Positions 40,101 through 49,980 of a stretch of DNA of 64,000 bases are shown piece after piece. Positions within the stretch are counted from its first letter, which is position 1. The number at the start of each line of letters is the position of its first letter. The DNA is from Pseudomonadota bacterium. Lineage in GTDB: Bacteria; Pseudomonadota; Gammaproteobacteria; Steroidobacterales; Steroidobacteraceae. Under the pieces are notes generated by a model. That model was given only the letters and a program-made list of their open reading frames with translations, was not told the DNA's origin and did not search any database. The stretch is taken from contig JAFEDT010000001.1 in NCBI GenBank assembly GCA_018241445.1, forward strand, positions 1 through 64,000, written 5' to 3'. The position numbers and the translations under genes are program-made.

Positions 40101-40573
40101 AGCGCACACCCATGACCTTGCGCGGTGCCGAGGCGCTGCGTGCCGAGCTGAAGAAACTGAAGTCCGAGGCGCGGCCCAACATCATCAAGGCCATTGCCGA
40201 GGCACGCGGCCATGGTGACCTGTCGGAGAACGCCGAGTATCACGCGGCGCGTGAACAACAGGGCTTCATCGAAGGGCGCATCAAGGAGATCGAGGGCAAG
40301 CTGGCCAATGCCGAGGTCATCGATCCGCTCAACCTGCCCCACACCGGCAAAGTGGTGTTCGGGGCCATCGTCGAGCTGCAGGACCAGGCCGGCGATGTGC
40401 GGGTGGAATACCAGATCGTGGGCGAGGACGAGGCCGACATCCGCGCGCGGCGCCTGTCAGTGAGCTCGCCGATCGCGCGTGCGCTGGTGGGCAAGGTCGA
40501 GGGCGACGTGGTCGAGGTCGCGGCCCCCGGAGGCACGCGTTCCTACGAGATCCTGGTCATCCGGTTCGGGTGA
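40097..40573 (+). CDS. greA: Transcription elongation factor GreA
   Basis: Stimulates transcript cleavage by backtracked RNA polymerase. The N-terminal coiled coil carries the acidic tip [16 protein letters not shown]; the C-terminal FKBP-like domain ends [20 protein letters not shown]. 158 aa. It is last in carA-carB-greA, an arrangement known from Pseudomonas, and is translationally coupled to carB. Confidence 0.96.
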
Positions 40574-40588
40574 GAGCCGTCAGTACTC

Positions 40589-40729
40589 GGCCCATCCATG
40601 GGCCTCGCCCCTGCGGGGCCGCCGCTGCGCGGCGTTCAAATCGGCATTGCGCTGCGCAGTCCTGCTGCGCGCAAGCCCGGGGCGCACGTCCATGTGCGCC
40701 CGCTCGGCGCGGCGAAGCTCCGCTTCGCC
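40589..40729. repeat. Cluster of six consecutive hairpins after greA
   Basis: Between convergent greA and yhbY, stems follow one another almost without gaps: GGCCCAT/ATGGGCC (40589-40604), GCCCC/GGGGC (40607-40619), GCCGC/GCGGC (40621-40633), TTGCGC...GCGCAA with inner CGCAG/CTGCG (40647-40674), GGGCGCAC/GTGCGCCC (40680-40701) and GGCGAAG/CTTCGCC (40711-40729). None has a T-run. It looks like a mosaic palindromic element and may also end transcription. Confidence 0.6.
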
Positions 40730-40755
40730 TCAAGGCCGCGCCTCGCCCTGCCGAT

Positions 40756-41211
40756 TTAGTCGGGGATGACGATCTTCGGCAGGCCGGGGCGGGCGCGGTA
40801 CAGCACCGCGATGTTGCCGATACGATGCACCAGGGCGCCGCCGGTACGCCGGGCCAGGTCGGCGAACAGGGCGTCGCGCGCTTCGCGGTCGCCACCGGGA
40901 CCCTTCACCTTGATGAGTTCGTGATCGTGCAGGGCGCGGGCGGTTTCCTGGGCCACCCCGTCGGTCAGTCCCGCGTTGCCCAGCCATATGACCGGCTTGA
41001 GCGGGTGGGCGAGGCCCCGCAGGTGGCGGCGCTGGCGCTCGGACAGCTCCGCGGCCAGCACAGGCGCAGCGCCTGGCGCCCCGGCAGCGCCGGCCACGCC
41101 CTTGGCCGCGGCCGAGGCCTTCGGGCGCCCCTGGCGGGCCGGCTGGCGACGGGCTGAGGGCTTTTGTCGCCGCGCGGCGGCGCTCGTGCTGGCGGACCTG
41201 GCTCGTTTCAT
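40756..41211 (-). CDS. yhbY: CRM-domain RNA-binding protein YhbY
   Basis: Ribosome-assembly-associated protein (CRS1-YhbY domain). The C-terminal 95 residues hold the family core: [20 protein letters not shown], the GxxG loop [25 protein letters not shown] and [16 protein letters not shown]. The first 55 residues are a Lys/Arg/Ala-rich extension not seen in E. coli YhbY (97 aa); no internal Met offers a shorter start. Here it is divergent directly from ftsH, with no rlmE (rrmJ) gene between. Confidence 0.9.
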   Translation of the reverse strand: MKRARSASTSAAARRQKPSARRQPARQGRPKASAAAKGVAGAAGAPGAAPVLAAELSERQRRHLRGLAHPLKPVIWLGNAGLTDGVAQETARALHDHELIKVKGPGGDREARDALFADLARRTGGALVHRIGNIAVLYRARPGLPKIVIPD

Positions 41212-41318
41212 GGCTTCATTGTATGGGGAACCCGGTCGGCTACGGGGGCGATCCGACGGGAATCTTCGCCGGCGAAGGCGCTCTATCTGACAGGATGGGG
41301 CCCGGACTGACCTGGAGC

Positions 41319-41345
41319 CTTGAAGGGGGGCGGCAGCGCCCCGAT
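41319..41345 (+). promoter_or_regulatory. Sigma-32-like promoter for ftsH
   Basis: CTTGAAG (41319-41325), 13-nt spacer, CCCCGAT (41339-41345), in the same frame as the dnaK and grpE promoters. It lies about 80 nt before the ftsH start. ftsH is a known RpoH target in E. coli. The rest of 41212-41426 shows no gene or other structure. Confidence 0.65.
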
Positions 41346-41426
41346 CAATCCCTCAGGGCTTTGCGGGGCAATTGCTGGTCATGCAGTTTAGCTTGGTGTA
41401 GGTTGATGCCGAAGGACGGTAAACCC

Positions 41427-43334
41427 TTGAACGACTTGACAAAGAACATCCTGCTGTGGGTGGTCATCATCATGGTGCTGCTCGCGGTGTTCAGCCGCTA
41501 CATGCCCACGGCCGGCCAGCCGCAGGAGATCGCGTACTCGGAGTTCCTGGATGACGTCAAGGCGAACCGGATCGAGTCCGTCGTCATGCAGTCGGAGATG
41601 ATCTACGGGACCAAGAAGGACCACAGTACCTTCAAGACCCGCAATCCCGAGACCGACTACACGGCGCTCATCGGCAGCCTCTCCAGGGCGGGCGTCCGGA
41701 TCGAGGCCCGCGAGCCCAAGCAGCCCAACTTCATGGGCCAGTTGCTGCTGCAGATGGCGCCGGCGCTGTTGCTGATCGTGGTATTCGTCTACATGCTGCG
41801 CCAGATGCAGGGCGCCTCCGGCGGCCGCGGCGCCATGTCCTTCGGCAAGAGCCGTGCTCGGCTGCTGGGGGAGGACCAGGTCAACGTAACCTTCGCGGAC
41901 GTGGCCGGGGTGGACGAGGCCAAGCAGGAGGTGGGCGAGATCGTCGACTTCCTCAAGGACCCGGGCAAGTTCCAGAAGCTCGGCGGCAAGATCCCCAAGG
42001 GCGTGCTGATGGTTGGTTCACCCGGCACCGGCAAGACCCTGCTGGCGCGCGCCATCGCCGGCGAAGCCAAGGTGCCGTTCTTCACCATTTCCGGTTCTGA
42101 CTTCGTGGAGATGTTTGTCGGCGTCGGCGCCTCGCGCGTGCGCGACATGTTCGAGCAGGCCAAGAAGCACGCACCCTGCATCATATTCATAGACGAGATC
42201 GACGCAGTCGGCCGTCACCGTGGCGCCGGCCTGGGCGGCGGCCACGACGAGCGCGAACAGACACTCAACCAGTTGCTGGTGGAGATGGACGGCTTCGAGG
42301 GCAACGAGGGCATCATCGTCATCGCTGCCACCAATCGCCCGGACGTGCTGGATCCGGCGCTGTTGCGGCCGGGCCGCTTCGACCGCCAGGTGGTGGTGCC
42401 GCTGCCCGATGTGCGCGGCCGCGAGCAGATCCTGCGGGTGCACATGCGCCGCGTGCCGCTGGCCGATGACGTGAAGCCAGCGCTGATTGCGCGCGGCACA
42501 CCCGGTTTCTCCGGCGCCGACCTGGCGAACCTGGTGAACGAGGCGGCGCTGTTTGCCGCGCGCGCCAATCACAAGACCGTCAGCATGGAGGAGTTCGAGC
42601 GCGCCAAGGACAAGATCTACATGGGCGCGGAACGGCGCTCGATGGTCATGTCGGACCAGGAAAAGAAGATGACGGCCTATCACGAGGCCGGTCATGCCAT
42701 TGTCGGCTTCCTGGTGCCCGAACATGACCCGGTCTACAAGGTCACGATCATCCCGCGCGGCCGCGCCCTGGGCCTGACCTGGTACCTGCCGGAGGGGGAT
42801 CGCTACAGCACCAGCCGGCGCGAGCTGGAGAGCCGTATCGCCTCGCTGTTCGGCGGGCGCGTGGCCGAGGAACTGATCTTCGGCGCGGACGGCGTCACGA
42901 CCGGCGCGTCCAACGACATCGAGCGTGCCACGGAGCTGGCGCGCAACATGGTCACCAAGTGGGGTCTGTCGGACAAGCTCGGCCCGCTGACCTACTCGGA
43001 GGACTCCGGCGAGGTGTTCCTGGGCCGCAGCGTCACCCAGCACAAGCAGGTCTCGGACGTCACGGCGCATGCCATCGACGAGGAAGTGCGGCGCGTGATC
43101 GAAAACAATTACACCCGCGCCAGGAAATTGCTGGAAGCCAATCTCGACAAGCTGCACACCATGGCCGACGCGCTGATCAAGTATGAGACCATCGACGACG
43201 AGCAGTTGAAGGACATCATGGCGGGCCGTGAGCCCAAGCCGCCGGCTGGCTGGGATGACACGCTTTCCAACAAGCCGCCGCAGACCCCGGGCGCGGGCGC
43301 TCCCGGGCCGGCGATCCCGGCCGGTCAACACTGA
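41427..43334 (+). CDS. ftsH: ATP-dependent zinc metalloprotease FtsH
   Basis: Membrane AAA+ protease that degrades sigma-32, LpxC and misassembled membrane proteins. Two N-terminal helices flank a periplasmic domain; Walker A GSPGTGKT at 197-204, Walker [34 protein letters not shown], zinc motif HEAGH at 419-423. I choose the TTG at 41427 (635 aa), reading [13 protein letters not shown] like family N-termini, with AAGGA 10 nt upstream; ATG 41406 would add seven residues. It is coupled to folP. Confidence 0.95.
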   Translation: MNDLTKNILLWVVIIMVLLAVFSRYMPTAGQPQEIAYSEFLDDVKANRIESVVMQSEMIYGTKKDHSTFKTRNPETDYTALIGSLSRAGVRIEAREPKQPNFMGQLLLQMAPALLLIVVFVYMLRQMQGASGGRGAMSFGKSRARLLGEDQVNVTFADVAGVDEAKQEVGEIVDFLKDPGKFQKLGGKIPKGVLMVGSPGTGKTLLARAIAGEAKVPFFTISGSDFVEMFVGVGASRVRDMFEQAKKHAPCIIFIDEIDAVGRHRGAGLGGGHDEREQTLNQLLVEMDGFEGNEGIIVIAATNRPDVLDPALLRPGRFDRQVVVPLPDVRGREQILRVHMRRVPLADDVKPALIARGTPGFSGADLANLVNEAALFAARANHKTVSMEEFERAKDKIYMGAERRSMVMSDQEKKMTAYHEAGHAIVGFLVPEHDPVYKVTIIPRGRALGLTWYLPEGDRYSTSRRELESRIASLFGGRVAEELIFGADGVTTGASNDIERATELARNMVTKWGLSDKLGPLTYSEDSGEVFLGRSVTQHKQVSDVTAHAIDEEVRRVIENNYTRARKLLEANLDKLHTMADALIKYETIDDEQLKDIMAGREPKPPAGWDDTLSNKPPQTPGAGAPGPAIPAGQH

Positions 43335-44170
43335 ACTTTCCGCCTTTCCTGCAATGCGCGGACCGCAGGCTCGACCTGCGGCGCCCGCAGGTCATGGGCG
43401 TCCTCAACGTCACGCCCGATTCCTTTTCTGACGGCGGGCGCTACCTGGACGCCGACGCCGCGGTGCGGCACGCCCTGCGGCTGGTGGAAGAGGGCGCGGC
43501 GATCGTCGATGTCGGCGGTGAATCCACGCGCCCCGGGGCGCCACCCGTGGATGAGGATGAGGAGCTGCGCCGCGTCATTCCGGTGATCGAGCGGCTGCGC
43601 GGCCGCGCCGATGTGGTCATTTCGGTGGACACCAGCAAGCCGGCGGTGATGCGCGCCGCGCATCGCGCCGGCGCGGGTCTGATCAACGACGTGCGCGCGC
43701 TGCAGGAGCCCGGGGCGCTGCCGGCCGCCGCGGCGACCAAGTGTGCGGTGTGCCTCATGCACATGCAGGGCGAGCCGCGTACCATGCAACAGTCACCGCA
43801 TTACCACGACGTGGTGGCGGAGGTGGGTGAGTTTCTGACGGCCCGCGCCGCGGCGGCGCGCTCTGCCGGGATCCCCGCGGAGCGGATCGCCATCGACCCG
43901 GGCTTCGGTTTCGGCAAGACGCTGCAACACAACCTGACACTGCTGCGCGGCCTGCCGCAGCTGGCGGCGCAGGCACCGCTGGTGGCCGGGTTGTCGCGCA
44001 AGTCGATGGCGGGCACACTCACCGGCCGGCCGCAGGGCGAGCGCCTGTATGGCAGTGTGGCGCTTGCCGTCATCGCGGTGTTGAACGGAGCACGCATCGT
44101 GCGCGCCCACGACGTGGCCGCGACACGTGACGCGCTGGCAGTGGCAGCGGCTGTGCAGGGAGACAGTTAA
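43331..44170 (+). CDS. folP: Dihydropteroate synthase
   Basis: Condenses pABA with dihydropterin pyrophosphate in folate synthesis, the sulfonamide target. TIM-barrel motifs: [76 protein letters not shown] and RVHDV-like IVRAHDV. The first in-frame ATG (43394) would delete the conserved strand RLDLRRPQV, and no ATG, GTG or TTG lies between it and the upstream stop at 43253. CTG at 43331 overlaps the ftsH stop (CTGA) and is proposed as start (279 aa); CTG 43346 is an alternative. Confidence 0.9.
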   Translation: MNFPPFLQCADRRLDLRRPQVMGVLNVTPDSFSDGGRYLDADAAVRHALRLVEEGAAIVDVGGESTRPGAPPVDEDEELRRVIPVIERLRGRADVVISVDTSKPAVMRAAHRAGAGLINDVRALQEPGALPAAAATKCAVCLMHMQGEPRTMQQSPHYHDVVAEVGEFLTARAAAARSAGIPAERIAIDPGFGFGKTLQHNLTLLRGLPQLAAQAPLVAGLSRKSMAGTLTGRPQGERLYGSVALAVIAVLNGARIVRAHDVAATRDALAVAAAVQGDS

Positions 44171-44175
44171 AAACA

Positions 44176-45510
44176 ATGGCGCGCAAGTACTTCGGAACTG
44201 ATGGAGTCCGGGGCAGGGTCGGCGAGCACCCCATGACGGTGGATTTCGCCCTGCGGCTGGCCAGCGCTGCCGCAAGGGTGCTGGCGCCCGAAGGCGGCAC
44301 GGTCCTCATCGGCAAGGACACGCGCCTGTCCGGCTATATGTTCGAGTCGGCGCTGGAGGCTGGTTTCGTCGCCGCCGGTGTGGACGTGATGCTGATCGGC
44401 CCCCTGCCGACGCCGGGGATCGCTTACATGACACGCCGTTTCAGTTGCGACTTCGGCGTGGTGATCAGTGCCTCGCACAATCTCTACGACGACAATGGCA
44501 TCAAATTCTTCGATCGCTCCGGCGGCAAGCTGTCGGATGAACTGGAAGAGCGCATCGAGGCCCAGCTCGAGGCGCCGCCGCTGACACGCGCATCGCGCAG
44601 CCTCGGCCGCGCAACGCGCGCCGACCGTTCGCGCACCCATTACCAGGAGTTCTGTGCCTCCACGGTCGGGGGCGAGGACCTCTCGGGCCTGAAGGTGGTG
44701 ATCGACTGCGCCAACGGCGCGGCCTACAAGGTCGGGCCGCGGATACTCGCTGATCTGGGCGCGGAGATCGTGCCGATCGGCTGTTCCCCCAACGGCCGGA
44801 ATATCAACGACGGCTGCGGCTCGACGGTGCCGGACCTGCTGCAGCTCACGGTTCCCGGGGTGCGTGCCAACGTCGGCGTGGCGCTGGATGGCGATGGTGA
44901 CCGGGTGGTTCTGGTGGATCACCTGGGCCGTATCGTTGACGGCGACCAGATACTCTATGTCATGGCGCGCGCGCTGCAGGAGCGCAACGAACTGCGCGGG
45001 CCGGTGGTGGGCACGGTAATGAGCAACCTTGGGCTCGAGGTGGCGCTGCGCAGCGCGGGGATCGAGTTCCGCCGCGCCGCCGTGGGCGACCGCTACGTGC
45101 TGGCCACGCTGCGCGAGACCGGGGGCATCCTGGGCGGGGAGACCTCCGGACACATCCTGTGCCTGGACAAAACCACCACGGGTGACGGACTGGTCAGCGC
45201 CCTGCAGGTGCTGTCGGTCGTCAAGCGCACCGGCCGCAGCCTGGCGGAGCTGGCCTCGGGAATGCGCAAGTTCCCCCAGGTATTGCTGAACGTGAAAGTG
45301 GCCCGCCGTTTCGACCCGGCGCAGGTCCCTGCTGTACAGGCGGCCGTTGAACGCATCGAGAAGCGCATGGCCGGGGAGGGGCGCGTGGTATTGCGGCCCT
45401 CGGGCACCGAGCCGGTCATCCGCGTCATGGTCGAGGGCCGCGACGAAGCCCCCACCCGCGCCGCCGCGACCGAGCTGGCCGAAGTGGTCAGAAGCGCCGC
45501 CCAGGCCTAG
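44176..45510 (+). CDS. glmM: Phosphoglucosamine mutase
   Basis: Interconverts glucosamine-6- and -1-phosphate for UDP-GlcNAc synthesis. Catalytic S100 lies in VVISASHN; the metal loop is ALDGDGDRVVLVD; the sugar loop GGETSGH and the phosphate-binding RPSGTEPVIRVMVEG are intact. The residue after SASHN is Leu where homologs normally have Pro (SASHNP), a small oddity at the active-site loop. It begins 5 bp after folP (folP-glmM), ending at a terminator. Confidence 0.95.
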   Translation: MARKYFGTDGVRGRVGEHPMTVDFALRLASAAARVLAPEGGTVLIGKDTRLSGYMFESALEAGFVAAGVDVMLIGPLPTPGIAYMTRRFSCDFGVVISASHNLYDDNGIKFFDRSGGKLSDELEERIEAQLEAPPLTRASRSLGRATRADRSRTHYQEFCASTVGGEDLSGLKVVIDCANGAAYKVGPRILADLGAEIVPIGCSPNGRNINDGCGSTVPDLLQLTVPGVRANVGVALDGDGDRVVLVDHLGRIVDGDQILYVMARALQERNELRGPVVGTVMSNLGLEVALRSAGIEFRRAAVGDRYVLATLRETGGILGGETSGHILCLDKTTTGDGLVSALQVLSVVKRTGRSLAELASGMRKFPQVLLNVKVARRFDPAQVPAVQAAVERIEKRMAGEGRVVLRPSGTEPVIRVMVEGRDEAPTRAAATELAEVVRSAAQA

Positions 45511-45565
45511 CGGAGCGGGCAGCCGGCAGAAGTCCGTCTTTTGCCGGCGGGGCGAGGCTACGGGC

Positions 45566-45593
45566 CGAAAAAGGGCCGCAGGCCGCTTTTTCC
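45566..45593. terminator. Terminator after glmM
   Basis: AAAAAGGGCC-GCA-GGCC(G)CTTTTT with one bulge forms a hairpin ending in CTTTTTCC; symmetrical A/T runs make it potentially bidirectional. An earlier stem, GCCGGCAGAA with TTTTGCCGGC, lies at 45522-45548. Confidence 0.6.
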
Positions 45594-45607
45594 AATGAAT
45601 AATTCGT

Positions 45608-45636
45608 TTGCGCGACCCCCCCTGCGTGGCTATCAT
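45608..45636 (+). promoter_or_regulatory. Sigma-70-type promoter for tpiA-secG
   Basis: TTGCGC (45608-45613), 17-bp spacer, TATCAT (45631-45636), 57 nt before the tpiA ATG. It fits between the glmM terminator and tpiA. Confidence 0.55.
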
Positions 45637-45693
45637 CCGCCGCCTTTTTCAGCAGGTCGGGGCCGGTATCGGGCCTGAGCAGAGGTGTTCTGA

Positions 45694-46455
45694 ATGCGCC
45701 GTCCCATCGTTGCGGGAAACTGGAAGATGCACGGCTCGCGCGCCGAGAACGCGGAGCTGATAGAGAACCTGCTGTCCCACTGCCCGGAGAACCTGCGGGC
45801 CGCGTGCGTCGTCTGTCCGCCGTTCGTCTACCTGCAGGAGGCCGCGCGGCTGCTGCGGGGTTCGCCGTTCCTGCTGGGTGGCCAGGACGTATGCGCGGAG
45901 AGTCACGGCGCCTTCACTGGCGAAGTCTCAGCCAGCATGCTGAAGGATGTCGGCTGCGAGTACGTGATCGCCGGCCACTCCGAGCGGCGACTGCTGTACC
46001 GCGAGAGCGACCAGCTGGTGGCGCGCAAGGTGCACGCCGCCCATGGCAAGGGCTTGCAGCCGATCCTGTGCGTCGGTGAGCAGCTGGCCGATCGCGACGC
46101 GGGACGCACCCATGACGTGGTGGCGCGGCAGCTTGATGCAGTGCTGGAGCTGTGCGGCACTGCCTTCCTGGAGCAGGGGGCGGTTGCGTACGAGCCGGTC
46201 TGGGCCATCGGCACGGGCCGCAACGCAACACCGGAGCAGGCGCAGGATGTCCACGCCTTCATCCGCACCCGGATCGCCGCCCGGGATGCTAGAATTGCGG
46301 CCGCGACCCGCATCCTGTACGGCGGCAGTGTCAAGGCGGGCAACGCGGCGGAGCTCTTCGCGATGGCCGACGTGGACGGTGGTCTGATCGGCGGCGCCTC
46401 GCTCAAAGCCGATGAATTCCTGACAATCCTGGCAGCCGCCGATAAGTGTGGGTGA
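45694..46455 (+). CDS. tpiA: Triosephosphate isomerase
   Basis: Interconverts dihydroxyacetone phosphate and glyceraldehyde-3-phosphate. Active-site residues K11 (GNWKMHG), H95 (AGHSERR) and E167 ([11 protein letters not shown]) are present, with the phosphate-binding [10 protein letters not shown] and GGLIGGASL near the end. 253 aa. It precedes secG by 7 bp, the common tpiA-secG pair. Confidence 0.96.
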   Translation: MRRPIVAGNWKMHGSRAENAELIENLLSHCPENLRAACVVCPPFVYLQEAARLLRGSPFLLGGQDVCAESHGAFTGEVSASMLKDVGCEYVIAGHSERRLLYRESDQLVARKVHAAHGKGLQPILCVGEQLADRDAGRTHDVVARQLDAVLELCGTAFLEQGAVAYEPVWAIGTGRNATPEQAQDVHAFIRTRIAARDARIAAATRILYGGSVKAGNAAELFAMADVDGGLIGGASLKADEFLTILAAADKCG

Positions 46456-46462
46456 GTCGCCG

Positions 46463-46903
46463 ATGTTGCGTAACATTCTGATCGCTATCCAGCTTCTGTC
46501 CTCCTTTGCCATCATCGGACTGGTGCTGCTGCAGCGGGGCAAGGGTGCCGATGCCGGTGCCGGCTTCGGTGCGGGAGCCTCTGGCACCGTGTTCGGCGCC
46601 CGGGGGGCAAGCACGGCGCTGTCGCGCGCCACCGCGATATTCGCGGCCGTCTTCATGATCAACAGCCTGTTGCTGGCCTACGTGGGCTCGCATTCGGGCG
46701 CCGCCCCCGCGCGCACCATTCTCGACGAAGCTGCAGCACCCGCCAAGAACACGCTGAGCGTGCCGGACGCACCGGGCAACGGCACTGTCCCGGCCAGTGG
46801 CGGCGCCCCGGCGAGTGGCGCCGCCCCGGCCAGCGGTGCACCCGCGGACACGACCGCGCCTGCCCCCGTGCCCGCCGGCGGCGGCCCGTCGCCGAATCAC
46901 TAA
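46463..46903 (+). CDS. secG: Protein-export membrane protein SecG
   Basis: Small subunit of the SecYEG translocon. Two helices ([20 protein letters not shown] and [20 protein letters not shown]) flank the conserved cytoplasmic [25 protein letters not shown] region with its Gly-rich stretch. The C-terminal 75 residues are low complexity, rich in Pro/Ala/Gly/Ser with [14 protein letters not shown] repeats. The ATG at 46463 is preferred over GTG 46448. tRNA-Leu follows after 12 bp. Confidence 0.93.
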   Translation: MLRNILIAIQLLSSFAIIGLVLLQRGKGADAGAGFGAGASGTVFGARGASTALSRATAIFAAVFMINSLLLAYVGSHSGAAPARTILDEAAAPAKNTLSVPDAPGNGTVPASGGAPASGAAPASGAPADTTAPAPVPAGGGPSPNH

Positions 46904-46915
46904 ATTTTTTGCTTT

Positions 46916-47000
46916 GCCGACGTGGTGGAATTGGTAGACACACTAGCTTGAGGGGCTAGCGCCGCAAGGCGTGGGAGTTCGAGTCTCCCCGTCGGCACCA
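46916..47000 (+). tRNA. tRNA-Leu (anticodon GAG)
   Basis: 85 nt with encoded CCA. Acceptor GCCGACG pairs with CGTCGGC; anticodon stem CTAGC/GCTAG with loop TTGAGGG places GAG at 46950-46952; a long variable arm GCCGCAAGGC is typical of class II tRNA; T-arm GGGAGTTCGAGTCTCCC. The secG-tRNA-Leu-nuoA order is common in gammaproteobacteria. Confidence 0.97.
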
Positions 47001-47019
47001 AAACAGCGCGCTGCGCTGC

Positions 47020-47066
47020 TACAATCACGGCAGTGGGGCAGGTCGGGTTTTCGATCTGCCTTTTTT
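47020..47066 (+). promoter_or_regulatory. nuo leader: -10-like element followed by an intrinsic terminator
   Basis: TACAAT (47020-47025) resembles a -10 box but has no good -35. Directly after comes GGCAGGTCG/CGATCTGCC (47037-47060) with six T (47061-47066), a clear intrinsic terminator. The nuoA ATG is only 13 nt further. The hairpin must either end the tRNA-Leu transcript or attenuate the nuo operon; there is no room for a separate nuo promoter after it. Confidence 0.65.
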
Positions 47067-47079
47067 ACGGTCCAGGTCC

Positions 47080-47448
47080 ATGCTTGCGAACTACCTGCCG
47101 ATCCTGATTTTCCTGATCGTTGCCACGGGGTTGGCGACGGTGCTGCTGCTTGCGGGTACCTTCCTGGGCCGCCTGTCCTCGCGCTATCGCGGCGATGCCG
47201 CCAAGCTTTCCGCCTACGAATGCGGCTTCGACGCCTTCGAAGACTCGCGCATGAAGTTCGACGTGCGCTACTACCTGGTGGCGATCCTGTTCATCGTGTT
47301 CGATCTGGAGATCGCCTTCCTGTTCCCCTGGGCGGTGGCGCTGCGCCGCATCGGGCTGTTCGGCATGGTATCGATGGCCATATTCCTCGCAATACTGGTC
47401 GTCGGTTTCATCTACGAGTGGAAGAAGGGGGCGCTGGAATGGGACTAG
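47080..47448 (+). CDS. nuoA: NADH-quinone oxidoreductase subunit A
   Basis: Three-helix membrane subunit of complex I. The conserved loop [22 protein letters not shown] carries the quinone-site Cys region, and the C-terminal helix ends [13 protein letters not shown]. 122 aa. It overlaps nuoB by 10 nt. It is the first of fourteen nuo genes in the canonical order. Confidence 0.96.
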   Translation: MLANYLPILIFLIVATGLATVLLLAGTFLGRLSSRYRGDAAKLSAYECGFDAFEDSRMKFDVRYYLVAILFIVFDLEIAFLFPWAVALRRIGLFGMVSMAIFLAILVVGFIYEWKKGALEWD

Positions 47449-47987
47449 AGCCGCAGCCGGCCGAGGGCGGCGCGGACGCGCAGGGTTTTGCGCAGCGCGG
47501 CTTCCTCACCACCCAGGTCGACAACCTGGTCAACTGGGCGCGCACCGGCTCGCTGTGGCCGATGACCTTCGGCCTGGCCTGCTGCGCGGTGGAGATGATG
47601 CACGCCAGCGCCTCGCGCTACGACCTGGACCGCTTTGGCGTCATCTACCGCCCCAGCCCGCGCCAATCCGACGTGATGATCGTGGCGGGCACTCTGGTCA
47701 ACAAGATGGCCCCGGCGCTGCGCAAGGTGTACGACCAGATGGCCGAGCCGCGCTGGGTCATCTCCATGGGCTCGTGCGCCAATGGCGGCGGTTACTATCA
47801 TTACTCTTATGCCGTGGTGCGCGGCTGCGACCGCATCGTGCCGGTCGATGTCTATGTGCCCGGCTGCCCGCCGACGGCCGAGGCGCTGGTTTACGGCGTG
47901 TTGCAGCTGCAGAAGAAGATCGCGCGCACCCAGTCGGTCGACCGGCGTGCGGCGGCGCCGCCGCCGCGGGCGGGAGCGACCGCCTGA
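47439..47987 (+). CDS. nuoB: NADH-quinone oxidoreductase subunit B
   Basis: Carries cluster N2, the last iron-sulfur centre before quinone. Ligands C48 and C49 (ACCAVEMM), C113 (GSCANGGG) and C143 (PGCPPTAE) are all present. 182 aa with a short Arg/Ala/Pro C-terminal tail. The ATG lies inside the end of nuoA; its stop overlaps nuoC (TGATG). Confidence 0.96.
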   Translation: MGLEPQPAEGGADAQGFAQRGFLTTQVDNLVNWARTGSLWPMTFGLACCAVEMMHASASRYDLDRFGVIYRPSPRQSDVMIVAGTLVNKMAPALRKVYDQMAEPRWVISMGSCANGGGYYHYSYAVVRGCDRIVPVDVYVPGCPPTAEALVYGVLQLQKKIARTQSVDRRAAAPPPRAGATA

Positions 47988-48709
47988 TGAGTGCGCCGCC
48001 CGACGCCCCGGCTGACACCCCGGCCGACGCCCTGGCCGCACAGATCCAGGCGCAGCTGCCGGGCAGCCTGACGCGCCTGCCGGCGCCACCCGGGGAGCTG
48101 GCCTTCGTTCTCAAGGACACGGCAACGCTGCTCACGGTTTGCCGCACGCTGCGCGATGCGCCGCAACTGAAGTTCGAGATGCTGATGGATGTGGCTGGTC
48201 TTGACCTGCTGCATTACGGGCGCGAGGACTGGCAGACGGCCGGCGCCACACGCTCGGGCTTCAGCCGCGCGCGCGTGGCGCAGGAAGCCCCCGCCGACCC
48301 TTCCGCCCCAGGCCGCTTTGCCGTGGTCTATCAGCTGCTCTCGGTCAGCCACAACCGGCGCCTGCGACTGCGGGCGGTCATCCAGGACAGCGACGAACCG
48401 ATGATCGACTCGGTGGTGGATGTGTGGGCGAGCGCCAACTGGTTCGAGCGCGAGGCCTTCGACCTGTTCGGCGTCCTGTTCCGCGGCCACCCGGACCTGC
48501 GCCGCATCCTGACCGATTACGGCTTCATCGGGCACCCGTTCCGCAAGGACTTCCCGCTGAGCGGCAATGTCGAGGCGCATTTCGACGAACAGCAGCGGCG
48601 CGTGGTGTACCGTCCGGTCAGCATCACGCCGCGCGTGCTGGTGCCGAAGGTGATCCGCAGTGATAACCGTTACCAGGCGGCGTTGAAGGCGCCCGAGGTG
48701 CCGCGTTGA
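47987..48709 (+). CDS. nuoC: NADH-quinone oxidoreductase subunit C
   Basis: Peripheral-arm 30-kDa subunit, separate here from NuoD (fused in E. coli). Family block [39 protein letters not shown] is recognisable, in pieces [12 protein letters not shown] and [10 protein letters not shown]. 240 aa with an Ala/Pro-rich N-terminus and a [10 protein letters not shown] segment. One-nucleotide overlap with nuoD. Confidence 0.95.
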   Translation: MSAPPDAPADTPADALAAQIQAQLPGSLTRLPAPPGELAFVLKDTATLLTVCRTLRDAPQLKFEMLMDVAGLDLLHYGREDWQTAGATRSGFSRARVAQEAPADPSAPGRFAVVYQLLSVSHNRRLRLRAVIQDSDEPMIDSVVDVWASANWFEREAFDLFGVLFRGHPDLRRILTDYGFIGHPFRKDFPLSGNVEAHFDEQQRRVVYRPVSITPRVLVPKVIRSDNRYQAALKAPEVPR

Positions 48710-49980
48710 TGGCAAGCGGCGCGCCCATTGCGGAGATCCGCAACTACACCATGAACTTCGGCCCCCAGCACCCGGCCGCGCACGGCGTGCTGCGCCTGGT
48801 GCTGGAACTGGACGGCGAGACCATCCAGAAGGCGGACCCGCACATTGGCTTGCTGCACCGGGGCACGGAGAAGCTCGCCGAGTCCAAGCCGTTCAACCAG
48901 TCGATCGGCTACATGGACCGGCTGGACTACGTCTCGATGATGTGCAACGAGCACGCCTACGTGCTGGCCATCGAGAAGCTGCTCGGCATGGTGCCGCCCG
49001 AGCGCGCCCAGTACATCCGCGTGATGTTCGATGAAGTCACCCGGCTGCTGAACCACCTGATGTGGCTGGGGGCACACGCCCTGGACATCGGCGCCATGAC
49101 CGTGTTCCTGCTGGCGTTCAAGGAGCGCGAGGAGCTCATGGACGCCTACGAGGCGGTCTCGGGCACGCGCATGCATGCCACCTATTACCGTCCGGGCGGG
49201 GTGTACCGCGACCTGCCGGACAGCATGCCGAAGTACCAGGCATCGCGCTGGCGGTCGCAAAAGGATGCGGCGCGCCTGAACGAGGCGCGCTCGGGCAGTC
49301 TGCTGGACTTCATCCACGCCTTCACCGAGCGCTTCCCGGCGGCAATCGACGATTACGAGACCCTGCTGACCGACAACCGCATCTGGAAGCAGCGCACCGT
49401 CAACATCGGAGTTGTCTCACCGGAACGCGCCATGCAGCTCGGCTTTTCCGGGCCCATGCTGCGCGGTTCGGGCGTCGCATGGGACCTGCGCAAGAAGCAG
49501 CCGTACGAGTGCTATGCCCGCATGGACTTCGACATCCCGGTGGGCGTCAACGGTGACTGCTACGACCGTTACCTGGTGCGCGTCGCGGAAATGCGCCAGT
49601 CGGTGCGCATCGTGCGCCAGTGCATCGAGTGGCTGCGCGTCAACCCGGGAGCGGTGATGATCGACGACCGCAAGGTCCGCGCGCCGCGCCGCGCCGAGAT
49701 GAAAGAAGACATGGAAGCGCTGATCCATCACTTCAAGTTCTTCAGCGAGGGCTACGAGGTGCCGGCGGGGGAAACCTACGCGGCGGTGGAGGCCCCCAAG
49801 GGGGAATTCGGGGTGTACCTGGTGTCGGACGGCGCCAACAAACCCTACCGTCTCAAGTGCCGCGCGCCGGGCTTTGCGCACCTGGCGGCGCTGGAGGAAA
49901 TGACCCGCGGCCACATGCTGGCCGACGTCGTGGCCGTCATCGGCACACAGGACATTGTCTTCGGGGAAGTCGACCGTTGA
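48709..49980 (+). CDS. nuoD: NADH-quinone oxidoreductase subunit D
   Basis: 49-kDa quinone-site subunit. Starts [33 protein letters not shown] contains the quinone-site His, and the C-terminus ends [19 protein letters not shown]. 423 aa from the ATG at 48709; a TTG one codon earlier is also possible. Its stop overlaps the nuoE TTG (TTGA). Confidence 0.96.
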   Translation: MASGAPIAEIRNYTMNFGPQHPAAHGVLRLVLELDGETIQKADPHIGLLHRGTEKLAESKPFNQSIGYMDRLDYVSMMCNEHAYVLAIEKLLGMVPPERAQYIRVMFDEVTRLLNHLMWLGAHALDIGAMTVFLLAFKEREELMDAYEAVSGTRMHATYYRPGGVYRDLPDSMPKYQASRWRSQKDAARLNEARSGSLLDFIHAFTERFPAAIDDYETLLTDNRIWKQRTVNIGVVSPERAMQLGFSGPMLRGSGVAWDLRKKQPYECYARMDFDIPVGVNGDCYDRYLVRVAEMRQSVRIVRQCIEWLRVNPGAVMIDDRKVRAPRRAEMKEDMEALIHHFKFFSEGYEVPAGETYAAVEAPKGEFGVYLVSDGANKPYRLKCRAPGFAHLAALEEMTRGHMLADVVAVIGTQDIVFGEVDR

